The notes below the pieces were generated by a model that saw nothing but the letters and a program-made list of their open reading frames with translations, did no database searches and was not told where the DNA came from. 41,520 bases of DNA from Gammaproteobacteria bacterium (lineage in GTDB: Bacteria; Pseudomonadota; Gammaproteobacteria; Burkholderiales; Rhodocyclaceae), in contig JARFTZ010000023.1 in NCBI GenBank assembly GCA_029289235.1, positions 1-41,520 on the forward strand, given 5' to 3'. Of this stretch, positions 30,858-39,872 are shown one piece after another (position 1 is the first letter of the stretch; each line of letters starts with the position of its first letter). Position numbers and translations under genes: made by a program.

Positions 30858-32270
30858 ATGGATAAGCAAATGACTGCCACCCTTCCGCCAACGTCGGACG
30901 CGCTGGTGCTGTTCGGAGCGACAGGGGATCTGGCGTACAAAAAATTGTTTCCAGCGCTCTATGCGATGGTGAAAAACGGTGCATTGAGCGTACCTGTCGT
31001 CGGGGTCGCTTCCGCAAAATGGAACGAAGCCCGAGTGCGCGAAAGAATAGGCGAGAGTCTCAAGGCGCATGGCGGTATCGACGATTCGAAGGCGTTTGAA
31101 CGCCTGCTTGGTCTGTTTCGTTTCGTCGGTGGTGACTATGCGGATGCACGCACCTTTGCGGCAATTCGAGCCGCGTTGCCGGGTGCGAGGAGTCCGGCGC
31201 ACTATCTTGCCATTCCTCCCGCCATGTTCGAGACCGTCATTTCGGCAATCGGCGCATCTGGGCTGGGCGATGGTGCGCGGCTTATCGTCGAGAAACCCTT
31301 TGGCCGGGATCTCGCCTCGGCGCGTGAGCTCAACCGGATAGCGCTCTCCGTTTTTCCAGAAAGCTCGATCTTCCGCATCGATCACTACCTGGGCAAGGAA
31401 GCGATCATGAACATCTTGTATTTCCGGTTTGCCAACTCGTTTCTTGAACCGATCTGGAACCGGAATTACATACATAGCGTGTCAATCACGCTCTCCGAGG
31501 GCTTCGGCGTCGAGGGGCGCGGGGCCTTCTATGAAACGGCGGGTTGTCTGCGTGATGTCGTCCAGAACCACATGTTCCAGATTGTCGCGTTGTTGGCGAT
31601 GGAGGCGCCGGCCTATCGTGGCTACGGCGCTGTGCAGGACAAAACGGCCGACGTGTTTCGCGCGATGCGCCCGATTGATCCCGGCGATCTCGTGCGGGGC
31701 CAGTACGCGGGGTATCGGGAGGAACCCGGCGTTGCTCCGGATTCGGATGTCGAAACTTTTTGTGCCTTGCGGATGCAGATCGACTCGTGGCGGTGGGCTG
31801 GTGTGCCGTGGTTTCTTCGTGCAGGGAAATCGCTTGCCGACACGGTGGCGGAAGTCGTGGTGAACCTGAAGTGTCCCCCGCAACGGCTGTTTGAAGATAG
31901 CGCCGGCCAGGATGGTTGTTCCAATTACCTGCGTTTCCGTATTGCGCCGGGGGCTGCCGTCGCCCTCGCCGCACGGGTCAAGAAAACCGGCGAGGAGTTC
32001 GTCGGCGAACAACACGAACTTTACTTGCAGAATGAGAGGCCGGGAGAGGCCTCGCCGTACGAACGGCTGCTGACCGAGGCGATGGCCGGAAACAGCGCCC
32101 TGTTTATCCGGCAGGATGCCGTCGAGGCCGCGTGGGCCGTTGTCGAGCCGGTGTTGCATCGGCACTCTCCGGCGATCTGCTATCCACGGGGCAGCTGGGG
32201 GCCGCAAGAAGCGGATTCGTTGGCCGCCCGGCACGGGGCCTGGATCAAGCCGGCTGCGTGTGATGGCTGA
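30858..32270 (+). CDS. zwf: Glucose-6-phosphate 1-dehydrogenase
   Basis: Zwf oxidises glucose-6-phosphate to 6-phosphogluconolactone and supplies NADPH or NADH. The 470-residue protein has the dinucleotide-binding FGATGDLAYKKLFP (19-32), the EKPFG motif (145-149) and the substrate/catalytic signature RIDHYLGKE (173-181) with the catalytic His of the family further along in the FEDSAGQ-containing barrel. The alanine-tyrosine in DLAYKK, where many enzymes have DLARRK, is a mild variation. The ATG at 30858 follows GGGAAG; a TTG 21 bases upstream is open but unsupported. It is convergent with thyA, with a 50-base gap. This pgl-zwf unit is inserted between folA and thyA. Confidence 0.94.
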   Translation: MDKQMTATLPPTSDALVLFGATGDLAYKKLFPALYAMVKNGALSVPVVGVASAKWNEARVRERIGESLKAHGGIDDSKAFERLLGLFRFVGGDYADARTFAAIRAALPGARSPAHYLAIPPAMFETVISAIGASGLGDGARLIVEKPFGRDLASARELNRIALSVFPESSIFRIDHYLGKEAIMNILYFRFANSFLEPIWNRNYIHSVSITLSEGFGVEGRGAFYETAGCLRDVVQNHMFQIVALLAMEAPAYRGYGAVQDKTADVFRAMRPIDPGDLVRGQYAGYREEPGVAPDSDVETFCALRMQIDSWRWAGVPWFLRAGKSLADTVAEVVVNLKCPPQRLFEDSAGQDGCSNYLRFRIAPGAAVALAARVKKTGEEFVGEQHELYLQNERPGEASPYERLLTEAMAGNSALFIRQDAVEAAWAVVEPVLHRHSPAICYPRGSWGPQEADSLAARHGAWIKPAACDG

Positions 32271-32320
32271 AGGAGGTTTTGTCGCGTGCGGCTACCCAAC
32301 CTTGCCTGTTTCGGGTGGTT

Positions 32321-33115
32321 TTATACTGCCACCGGCGCTGGAATGTGCGGGTGCGGATCGTAGCCTTCGAGCGTGAAGTCCTCGAAGCGAAAGGCGAAGA
32401 TGTCCCTGACCTCCGGGTTGAGGCGCATGGTCGGCTGCGCGCGCGGTTCGCGGGCGAGCTGCAGCTGCACCTGTTCCAGGTGGTTGCTGTAGAGGTGCGC
32501 GTCGCCGAGGGTGTGCACGAAGTCGCCCGGCTGATAGCCGCAGACCTGCGCCAGCATCAGGGTGAGCAGCGCGTAGGAGGCGATGTTGAACGGCACGCCG
32601 AGGAAGATGTCCGCGCTGCGCTGGTAGAGCTGGCAGGAGAGCTTTCCGTCGGCGACGTAGAACTGGAACAGCGCGTGGCAGGGCGGCAGCGCCATGCGGT
32701 CGACGTCGGACGGGTTCCAGGCGGTGACGATATGGCGGCGGGAATCGGGATTCTTCTTCAGGCCTTCGACGAGTTGCGCGATCTGGTCGATTTCCCGGCC
32801 GTCCGGCGTCTTCCAGTGCCGCCACTGGTGGCCGTAGACCGGGCCGAGGTCGCCGTTCTCGTCGGCCCACTCGTCCCAGATGCGCACGCCGTTCTCTTTC
32901 AGGTAGCGGATGTTGGTGTCGCCCTGCAGGAACCACAGGAGTTCGTGGATGATCGAGCGCAGATGCAGTTTCTTCGTCGTCAGCAGCGGGAAGCCGGCGC
33001 CGAGATCGAAGCGCATCTGCCAGCCGAAGACGGAGCGGGTGCCGGTGCCGGTACGGTCTGATTTCACGGCGCCGTGTTCGAGAACATGGCGCATCAGGTC
33101 GAGATAGGGGGTCAT
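32321..33115 (-). CDS. thyA: Thymidylate synthase
   Basis: ThyA methylates dUMP to dTMP with methylene-tetrahydrofolate. The 264-residue length equals that of the E. coli enzyme. The catalytic nucleophile is C146 in [14 protein letters not shown]21-T-G-T-G contacts the phosphate, [14 protein letters not shown] and [20 protein letters not shown] are the classic binding segments, and it ends [17 protein letters not shown] -10-like element lies upstream (33145-33150, minus strand). Its product dihydrofolate is recycled by FolA, encoded further along the same strand but separated by zwf and pgl. Confidence 0.96.
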   Translation of the reverse strand: MTPYLDLMRHVLEHGAVKSDRTGTGTRSVFGWQMRFDLGAGFPLLTTKKLHLRSIIHELLWFLQGDTNIRYLKENGVRIWDEWADENGDLGPVYGHQWRHWKTPDGREIDQIAQLVEGLKKNPDSRRHIVTAWNPSDVDRMALPPCHALFQFYVADGKLSCQLYQRSADIFLGVPFNIASYALLTLMLAQVCGYQPGDFVHTLGDAHLYSNHLEQVQLQLAREPRAQPTMRLNPEVRDIFAFRFEDFTLEGYDPHPHIPAPVAV

Positions 33116-33190
33116 CGTGGTGCCGGAGTGGAAACGAAGGGGGCATTGTAATTGATGAGCGGAGGAGGGGGCGAGGCATGCTCCTGCGGC

Positions 33191-33218
33191 TTGCAGCGGC
33201 GGCCAATCGTTTTATACT
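33191..33218 (+). promoter_or_regulatory. Probable promoter of the PilZ-like gene
   Basis: TTGCAG (33191-33196) and TATACT (33213-33218) are 16 bases apart, in the divergent thyA/PilZ-like intergenic region and about 60 bases before the ATG at 33277. Confidence 0.45.
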
Positions 33219-33276
33219 CCCGGGATATCCACTCTTCTTCCATCGCCGGGGAGGCCGCCCGGCAAGGCGAGGTTTC

Positions 33277-34800
33277 ATGATCCTCAATTTCTTTTCGTCG
33301 CGTCCGAATCATCCTCTCGGTGATGCCAAGGAGGTCAAACGCGTCCTGGCCGAGTTGCCGCTTGATCCGGTGAAGGCCGTCGATGAGGTCTTCGGCTGGT
33401 TCGAATCGCTGCGTCTGGCCGACGATTTCCGGCTGGACCATCTGTTCGATGTTGTGAGTCGTCTGGATGAGGCCGCACAGCAGCATTTGCGTCGCCTGTC
33501 GCGGGACTATCTGCAGCCGGCGAGGTTGTCGAAGAGTGAAGAGCGGCGCCTGTGGAACCTCTGCTACAACTATTGGGGTGAGGTCGCGGGGTTGTACGCG
33601 CGCTGCCTCGATGGTGTCCGGTTGAATGCGTCGGACAAAGGCAGCGAGGCGCTGAAGGCTAACCTTTCTCTTGTGGGCGCGCGCTTGCTCGCCGCCCGTT
33701 CGGCCCAGCTGAAATGGATCGATTTCCGGTATGGCGCGGTCGGCGAGGATATGTGGTGCGGCATCGGCCGGCCCTACCTGGCCGCGGAGGCCGGCGGTTA
33801 CGCCCAGAAGCCGGTGCAGCTCTATCCCGGCGCCATCGGCATGACCAGCGTCGCGCAGCAGTATCTGCAAGTCTTGCTGCGTGCGTCGTCGTCGATGAAC
33901 GCCCTGCTGCCCCTGGAAATCGAGCTCGCCGACCGGCTGATTGCGCATTTCCTTCCCGGTTTTCAGTTCTCCGGCGAGTGTTTTCCGGGAAGCGTGTATT
34001 GGGTCGATGCCGATGGCGGGTTGCCGCCGACGCGGCTCGCCCGGCTGCCCGCCCAGCCTTCGAAGTCGCTGCGTTTCTTTTCGCCGGGAACCGTGCCGCA
34101 GGCGCTGGGCGAACTGATTCATGTCGTCGAACGCGGGACCTTGCCGCCCGAACTGAATCTCGGCGGCGAGTATCCGGCACCTTCGTTGCTGAAGGTCTTG
34201 CGCCATCTGGCGCTCTATTGGGCGCCGGTGCCGCCGCAGCGCGAGCACGTTCGGCATGCCGTGAAGACGCGCATCGCCGTGTTGCAGGGTTTCTCCGACT
34301 GTCTGACCGTATTCGCCGGCGATGTCGCCCGGTTGGCGACGGAGCGCGGAGCGGAAAGCTGGGTTGTCGAGAACGTCAGCCTGGGCGGATTCTGTGCCGA
34401 GACCGGGACGGTCAGCGAATGCCTCCGGATCGGTGCGTTGTTGTGCATTCAACCGGAGGGCGGTGATAACTGGGTGTTGGGGATGGTTCGCCGCTTCAGC
34501 CTGACCCCGGAAGGGGTTGCCAGCATCGGCATCCAGACCTTGTCACGAAAAGCGCGCAGTATCGAGTTGCGCCCGCGGGCGTCGGGCTTGTTTGCTTCCG
34601 AAGCGATTCCGGCGATCTGGTTGAGCGACGAGAACTCCAGCGGCGAGTGGCGCCTGGCGTTGCCGCGCGGCAGTTTCGATGTCCGCCAGATGGTTGAATT
34701 CGTCGCGGACGGGCAACGCTACCAGCTGATGCCAATGGAGCTCGAGGAGTCGGGGACCGACTTCGACATCGGTCGTTATCGCGAGCAGGTCGCGGGGTAA
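33277..34800 (+). CDS. Uncharacterised protein with C-terminal PilZ-like domain
   Basis: The 507-residue protein has no signal peptide or membrane segment. Residues 1-330 are largely helical (ELPLDPVKAVDEVFGWFESL at the start, repeated Leu/Arg-rich helices after it). The C-terminal part contains VENVSLGGFCAE near residue 363, which fits the second PilZ motif (D/N-x-S-x-x-G), followed by beta strands LRIGALLCIQ and WVLGMVRRFSL. PilZ domains bind cyclic di-GMP through this motif and an upstream RxxxR. I see only VKTRIAVLQ about 35 residues before it, so binding is uncertain. I do not recognise a named family. The ATG at 33277 follows a GAGG-type site. It may be a cytoplasmic c-di-GMP-linked protein; its neighbours give no hint. 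Confidence 0.75.
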   Translation: MILNFFSSRPNHPLGDAKEVKRVLAELPLDPVKAVDEVFGWFESLRLADDFRLDHLFDVVSRLDEAAQQHLRRLSRDYLQPARLSKSEERRLWNLCYNYWGEVAGLYARCLDGVRLNASDKGSEALKANLSLVGARLLAARSAQLKWIDFRYGAVGEDMWCGIGRPYLAAEAGGYAQKPVQLYPGAIGMTSVAQQYLQVLLRASSSMNALLPLEIELADRLIAHFLPGFQFSGECFPGSVYWVDADGGLPPTRLARLPAQPSKSLRFFSPGTVPQALGELIHVVERGTLPPELNLGGEYPAPSLLKVLRHLALYWAPVPPQREHVRHAVKTRIAVLQGFSDCLTVFAGDVARLATERGAESWVVENVSLGGFCAETGTVSECLRIGALLCIQPEGGDNWVLGMVRRFSLTPEGVASIGIQTLSRKARSIELRPRASGLFASEAIPAIWLSDENSSGEWRLALPRGSFDVRQMVEFVADGQRYQLMPMELEESGTDFDIGRYREQVAG

Positions 34801-34811
34801 ACGGTCAGCGG

Positions 34812-35327
34812 TCAGCTTTGCTGATCGGCTTCCTTGAGCAACTGGAAAATCGCCCGGAAGTTGCGGGGCGGCTTGTCCTGCGTCTGTTCCTTGAGCGCGG
34901 CGCGGCGCAGTGAGCGCAGATGCTGCAGGTCGATCGATGGATAATTGTCGGCGATTCCCTGCAAAATTTTTTCGTCTTCCAGAAGGGCGGCCCGCAGTTT
35001 TTCCAGCCGGTGCAGGCGCGCAGTCTCGCTGGCCGATTCGCCGCGGGCGTCAGCCAGTGCGGCGCGGATCGGCTCGGTGTCGGTGTTGCGCATCAGCCGT
35101 CCGATGTATTGCATCTGCCGCCGCTTCGCTTCGTCCTGTCGGAGCATGCGCTGTGCGGTGACCACGGCGTCGCGCAGGTCGTCGGGCAGGGAGATCTTTT
35201 TCAGCCGGTCGGTCGGCAGCGCGACCAGGGCCTCCCCGAGTGCCTGAAGTTCTTCCATCGCGTGCTTGCGTTGGGTCTTGGAGAGCGGCTGTGATTCCGG
35301 CTGCGATTCGTCGTCGATGGCGGTCAT
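34812..35327 (-). CDS. darP: Ribosome-associated assembly factor DarP (YjgA)
   Basis: The 171-residue, highly charged helical protein matches the YjgA/DUF615 family, now DarP, which helps late 50S ribosomal subunit maturation near the peptidyl-transferase centre. Typical segments are SKTQRKHAMEELQALGEALV, ISLPDDLRDAVVTAQRM, RRQMQYIGRLMR and a C-terminal DLQHLRSLRRAALKE followed by FRAIFQLLKE. The start ATG at 35327 gives the usual length. It is divergent from pmbA, a linkage widely seen in Beta- and Gammaproteobacteria. The two share a roughly 100-base promoter region containing a TATGAT -10-like element at about 35396. Confidence 0.92.
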   Translation of the reverse strand: MTAIDDESQPESQPLSKTQRKHAMEELQALGEALVALPTDRLKKISLPDDLRDAVVTAQRMLRQDEAKRRQMQYIGRLMRNTDTEPIRAALADARGESASETARLHRLEKLRAALLEDEKILQGIADNYPSIDLQHLRSLRRAALKEQTQDKPPRNFRAIFQLLKEADQQS

Positions 35328-35430
35328 GGGTGGTCAACGTTGTCTGGAGTGGCGGGGGAGGGTGGAGGGGCCCGGCGGATGGGCGGCGCGGGCTGTTATG
35401 ATAGCGTTTTTGCCACACGCCCCGTCATCC

Positions 35431-36804
35431 ATGTTACGAAAAGCCGCTCCGAAGCACTCCGACGCGAGGTTCTCGCATTCGCTCGATACGCTGCGCTCCT
35501 ACGCCCAGGATGTGCTGAACCACGCCCGGAAATCCGGCGCCAGCGACTGCGAGGTCGATGTCTCCGAAGGATTCGGGCAGTCGGTCAGCGTTCGTTGCGG
35601 CGAAGTCGAGACCATCGAATACAACCGCGACAAGGGGATCGGCGTCACCGTCTATCTCGGCCAGCGCAAGGGACACGCCAGTACCTCGGATTTTTCCGCA
35701 GCCGCCTTGCGCGAGACGGTGGAGGCGGCGCTCAACATCGCCCGCTTCACCGCCGAAGACGACTGTGCCGGATTGCCGGACGCCGGCTTGCTGGCCAGCG
35801 GCGAGCAGGGCTTCGCCGATCTGGACCTTTACCACCCGTGGCGGTTGTCGGTCGATGATGGGGCGGAACTCGCCCGGCGCTGCGAACAGGCGGCGTTCGA
35901 CGTCAGCCCGGAAATCACCAATTCCGAGGGGGCTTCGGTGTCGATCCAGGAAGGGCAGTTCATCTCCGCGAACAGCCTCGGGTTCATGGGCGGCTACCCG
36001 ACGTCGCGGCATTACCTTTCTTGCTCGGTGATCGCCGGCAAGGATGACCATATGCAGCGCGACGACTGGTATTCGACGTCGCGCAGCCCCGATCGTCTGG
36101 CCTCGGCAGAGGAAATCGGCGACTACGCGGCGCGGCGTGCGTTGTCGCGGCTCGGTTCGCGCAAGATCAAGACGTGCAAGGCGCCTGTGCTGTTCGAGGC
36201 GCCGATCGCGGCGTCGCTGATCGCCAACTTCGTGCATTCCGTCAGTGGCGGCAGCCTGTACCGCAAGACCTCGTTCCTGGTTGACGCGCTGGGGCAGCGG
36301 ATTTTTCCCGAGTGGCTGCAGATCAGCGAGCGCCCGCACCTGCGAGGTGCCTTGGCGAGCAGCATGTTCGACAATGACGGGGTGGCGACGCGCGAGCGTG
36401 ACGTGGTGGTCGATGGCGTGCTGCAGGGCTACTTCCTCAGCACCTACACGGCGCGCAAGCTCGGCATGCAGACGACGGGCAACTCAGGCGGCTGCCACAA
36501 CCTGATCGTTCAGCCGGGCGACGAGGATTTTCTCGGCCTGATCAAGCGAATGGATCGCGGTCTTCTTGTCACCGAGTTGCTCGGCCAGGGCGTCAATTAC
36601 GTGACCGGCGATTACTCCCGGGGTGCGGCCGGGTACTGGGTGGAGGGCGGCGAAATCCGCCACGCTGTCGAGGAAATCACCATCGCCGGCAATCTGCGCG
36701 AGATGTTCCAGGGCATCGTCGCGGTCGGTAACGACGTCCTGATTCGCGGATCGCGGCAGGTCGGCTCGATCCTGGTCGACGGGATGCGCATCGCCGGGAG
36801 CTGA
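35431..36804 (+). CDS. pmbA: Metalloprotease PmbA (TldE)
   Basis: PmbA/TldE forms a heterodimeric protease with TldD that trims peptides such as microcin B17 precursor and CcdA. The 457-residue protein has the family's N-terminal DCEVDVSEGFGQSVSVRCGE and NRDKGIGVTVYLGQRKGHAS, and the C-terminal GCHNLIVQPGD, VTGDYSRGAAGYWVEGGEI and a final GSILVDGMRIAGS. As usual for the E subunit, the HExxxH zinc motif of TldD is absent, so catalysis depends on a TldD encoded elsewhere. The ATG at 35431 begins the homologous part. It is divergent from darP and convergent with cysK. Confidence 0.94.
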   Translation: MLRKAAPKHSDARFSHSLDTLRSYAQDVLNHARKSGASDCEVDVSEGFGQSVSVRCGEVETIEYNRDKGIGVTVYLGQRKGHASTSDFSAAALRETVEAALNIARFTAEDDCAGLPDAGLLASGEQGFADLDLYHPWRLSVDDGAELARRCEQAAFDVSPEITNSEGASVSIQEGQFISANSLGFMGGYPTSRHYLSCSVIAGKDDHMQRDDWYSTSRSPDRLASAEEIGDYAARRALSRLGSRKIKTCKAPVLFEAPIAASLIANFVHSVSGGSLYRKTSFLVDALGQRIFPEWLQISERPHLRGALASSMFDNDGVATRERDVVVDGVLQGYFLSTYTARKLGMQTTGNSGGCHNLIVQPGDEDFLGLIKRMDRGLLVTELLGQGVNYVTGDYSRGAAGYWVEGGEIRHAVEEITIAGNLREMFQGIVAVGNDVLIRGSRQVGSILVDGMRIAGS

Positions 36805-36839
36805 TCGGCCGGACCTCCGGCTCCTGGTGACCCCCGGGT

Positions 36840-37772
<933 letters not shown>

Positions 37773-37893
37773 GAGAGTCCTCCGGTCGATGGGTCGGGAT
37801 CCTTCCTGCAGTGCGGCCAGCGCCGCCTGCGGGAGGAGAATGACGTCAATGTACCAGCGTGTAGACCAGCGTTGAACGACTTAATTTCTATAT

Positions 37894-37916
37894 AAATATT
37901 CCCAAGGGGAATATTT
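37894..37916. promoter_or_regulatory. Perfect palindrome AAATATTCCC-AAG-GGGAATATTT upstream of cysK
   Basis: Ten-base arms flank a three-base centre. On the minus strand it follows directly after a TTGACA -35-like hexamer (37924-37919), so it would occupy the promoter spacer and -10 region of cysK. A related half-site AAATATCCCG follows at 37926-37935. It looks like a repressor or activator site; as a terminator for dctM it would lack a T-tract. The regulator is unknown. Confidence 0.6.
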
Positions 37917-37994
37917 GATGTCAAAAAATATCCCGATATCGAATATGTGCTTTGGGGGCGCGGGTCCGCGAATTGCCGCGGTCCGTGCTCTTGA

Positions 37995-39287
37995 TCAGGA
38001 CAGGTAGCCCAGCATTCGCGGAAACGCCAGCGCAAGGTCGGGAATGAAGGTGACGAGCAGCAGCGCGATGACCATCGCGCCGACCAGCCAGAGCACCCAG
38101 GAGACCGTATCCTCGATGCGGATGCCGGCGATCCGGCAGGTGACCATCAGGTTGATCGCCATCGGCGGAGTGAACTGGCCGATCGCCATGTTCATCGCCA
38201 GGATGATGCCGAACCATACCGGATCCCACTTGAAATGAATGATCACCGGGAGCAGGAACGGCACGAAGATGAACAGGATGGAGACGGCGTCGAGGAACAT
38301 CCCGGCGATCATCAGCAGCACGGTGACAGCCAGGAGCACGATGGTTTCGTTCGAGGAAATCCCGATCAGGAGCGAACCGAGTGTTTCGAAGGCGCCTAGC
38401 GTGCTGCCTGCCCAGGCGAATACGCTGGCCAGGGCGATGATCAGCAGGATCACTCCGGAAACTTCCGCCGCTTCCGCCAGAACCTCGTAGATGGAGTCCC
38501 AGTTCAGCGTGCGGTAGACCACCAGGCCGACGAACAGGCCGTAGAACACGGCCACTACCGCCGCCTCGGTCGGGGTGAACATCCCGGAGCGCATCCCGCC
38601 GAGAATCAGCACCGGGGCGAGCAAGCCCCAGACGGCTTCCTTGAAGGTTTGCCAGAAACTGGTGGGTGGCGCATCGTCGGGATTGTCCTGCGTGCCGAAA
38701 CCGTATCGGGCCGAAATCCACACGACCGGAATGATCAGCGCCAGGCCGGCCAGCAGGCCGGGAATCAGCCCGGCCGCGAACAGCGCGGGAACCGACGCTT
38801 CGGGTACCAGTACGCTGTAGAGAATGAAGACGATCGACGGCGGGATCAGGATTGCCGTCGATCCGGCGGCGGCGATCACGCTGGCGGAAAACGCCGCGGG
38901 GTAACCGGCGCGGAGCATGCCGGGAATCATTACCGTGGCGACGGCGGCTGCATCGGCGGGGCCCGAGCCGGATATGCCGCCGAGCACCATGCACACCAGG
39001 ATTGCCGCGAGCGCCAGACCGCCGCGCCGCCGGCCGACAAGGGCGGTGGCGAAATGCACGAGACGCAGGGCGACGCCGGAACGCTCGAAAATCATTCCAG
39101 CGAGGATGAAAACCGGGATCGCCAGCAGCGGATATTTGGCGATGCCGGTGTAGACGCTGGTGGGAACCGACATCAGTCCCAGGTCGGCGAAGAATACCGC
39201 CGCCGTGGCGGAAAGCCCCATCGCAACGCCCAGCGGCACGCCGGCGAACATCAGCAGGAAAAATGAGAGGAAGAGGAGTGCGTTCAT
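37995..39287 (-). CDS. dctM: TRAP transporter large permease DctM
   Basis: The 430-residue polytopic protein is the transport subunit of the second complete TRAP system in the window. It has typical DctM segments: FILAGMIFERSGVALRLV, LGGISGSGPADAAAVATVMI, IAAAGSTAILIPPSIVFILY, MFTPTEAAVVAVFYG, GMFLDAVSILFIFVPFLLP and IGQFTPPMAINLMVT. Its motifs differ from those of the 18595 DctM, so the two systems likely move different substrates. The ATG at 39287 overlaps the dctQ stop by four bases (ATGA) and gives the natural N-terminus MNALLFLSFFLL. Confidence 0.92.
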   Translation of the reverse strand: MNALLFLSFFLLMFAGVPLGVAMGLSATAAVFFADLGLMSVPTSVYTGIAKYPLLAIPVFILAGMIFERSGVALRLVHFATALVGRRRGGLALAAILVCMVLGGISGSGPADAAAVATVMIPGMLRAGYPAAFSASVIAAAGSTAILIPPSIVFILYSVLVPEASVPALFAAGLIPGLLAGLALIIPVVWISARYGFGTQDNPDDAPPTSFWQTFKEAVWGLLAPVLILGGMRSGMFTPTEAAVVAVFYGLFVGLVVYRTLNWDSIYEVLAEAAEVSGVILLIIALASVFAWAGSTLGAFETLGSLLIGISSNETIVLLAVTVLLMIAGMFLDAVSILFIFVPFLLPVIIHFKWDPVWFGIILAMNMAIGQFTPPMAINLMVTCRIAGIRIEDTVSWVLWLVGAMVIALLLVTFIPDLALAFPRMLGYLS

Positions 39288-39760
39288 GCGGCATTCCTCC
39301 GTCTTGCCATGGCGAACAGGACCAGACGGACGACGATCAGCGCCGAAAGCAGCGGCAGCCAGGCGGTGTAGATCCACTGCGGCAGTCCGAGGCCGGGCGA
39401 GGTGACCTCGAACTCGAAATCGTCCAGCGCCATGCGGTAGCCGGTCCAGGTCAGGAGGGCGAACATTGCCACGTTGGCCAGCCATTCGAGCACCGCGCAG
39501 AGTGTCTTGCCGGCGCGCGGCAGCAGATCGACGAGCAGGGTGATGCGCACGTGGTGGCGCTCGGCGAAGGCTGTGACAGAACCTACCAGGGTGAGTACCA
39601 GCAGCAGGAATACGGAGATTTCCTCGGTGAAGGCGAAGGAGACGTTGGTCAGGTAGCGGACCAGCACGTTGGCGAAGGTGATGAGACAGAGAAGGGCCAT
39701 GCAGCCGGCGGCGAAGGCGCGCTCGAACCGGGCCGGCCGGGAGGGGCCTGAGGATTTCAT
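39284..39760 (-). CDS. dctQ: TRAP transporter small permease DctQ
   Basis: The 158-residue four-helix membrane protein carries the DctQ motif FANVLVRYLTNVSFAFTEEI after the first helix and FAERHHVRITLL in the loop after the second helix. It supports the adjacent DctM in the inner membrane. The ATG at 39760 has AAGG seven bases upstream. It is coupled to dctM by a 4-base overlap and separated from dctP by 112 bases that hold a perfect hairpin. Confidence 0.9.
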   Translation of the reverse strand: MKSSGPSRPARFERAFAAGCMALLCLITFANVLVRYLTNVSFAFTEEISVFLLLVLTLVGSVTAFAERHHVRITLLVDLLPRAGKTLCAVLEWLANVAMFALLTWTGYRMALDDFEFEVTSPGLGLPQWIYTAWLPLLSALIVVRLVLFAMARRRNAA

Positions 39761-39793
39761 GGATAAGCCTTGATGCGGAAGATCGGAAAACGA

Positions 39794-39817
39794 CCGGACG
39801 ACCGCGGGGTCGTCCGG
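39794..39817 (-). other. Intercistronic hairpin between dctP and dctQ (second TRAP operon)
   Basis: CCGGACGACC (39794-39803) and GGTCGTCCGG (39808-39817) form a perfect 10-base-pair stem with a GCGG tetraloop, 55 bases after the dctP stop. There is no T-tract. Its sequence is unrelated to the hairpin at 18049-18076, but position and form are the same, which suggests a shared role in setting the ratio of binding protein to permease. Confidence 0.75.
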
Positions 39818-39872
39818 AGTGGCGGGCAACGTGAGCCGGTGTCCGCCGGGAGGTGCGCGTCGTGTCGCTGAA

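Noticed and set aside
36805-36839. Bidirectional terminator between pmbA and cysK
   Set aside because: Only a short GCCGG-ACCT-CCGGC hairpin without T-rich flanks is present; the evidence is too weak to annotate.
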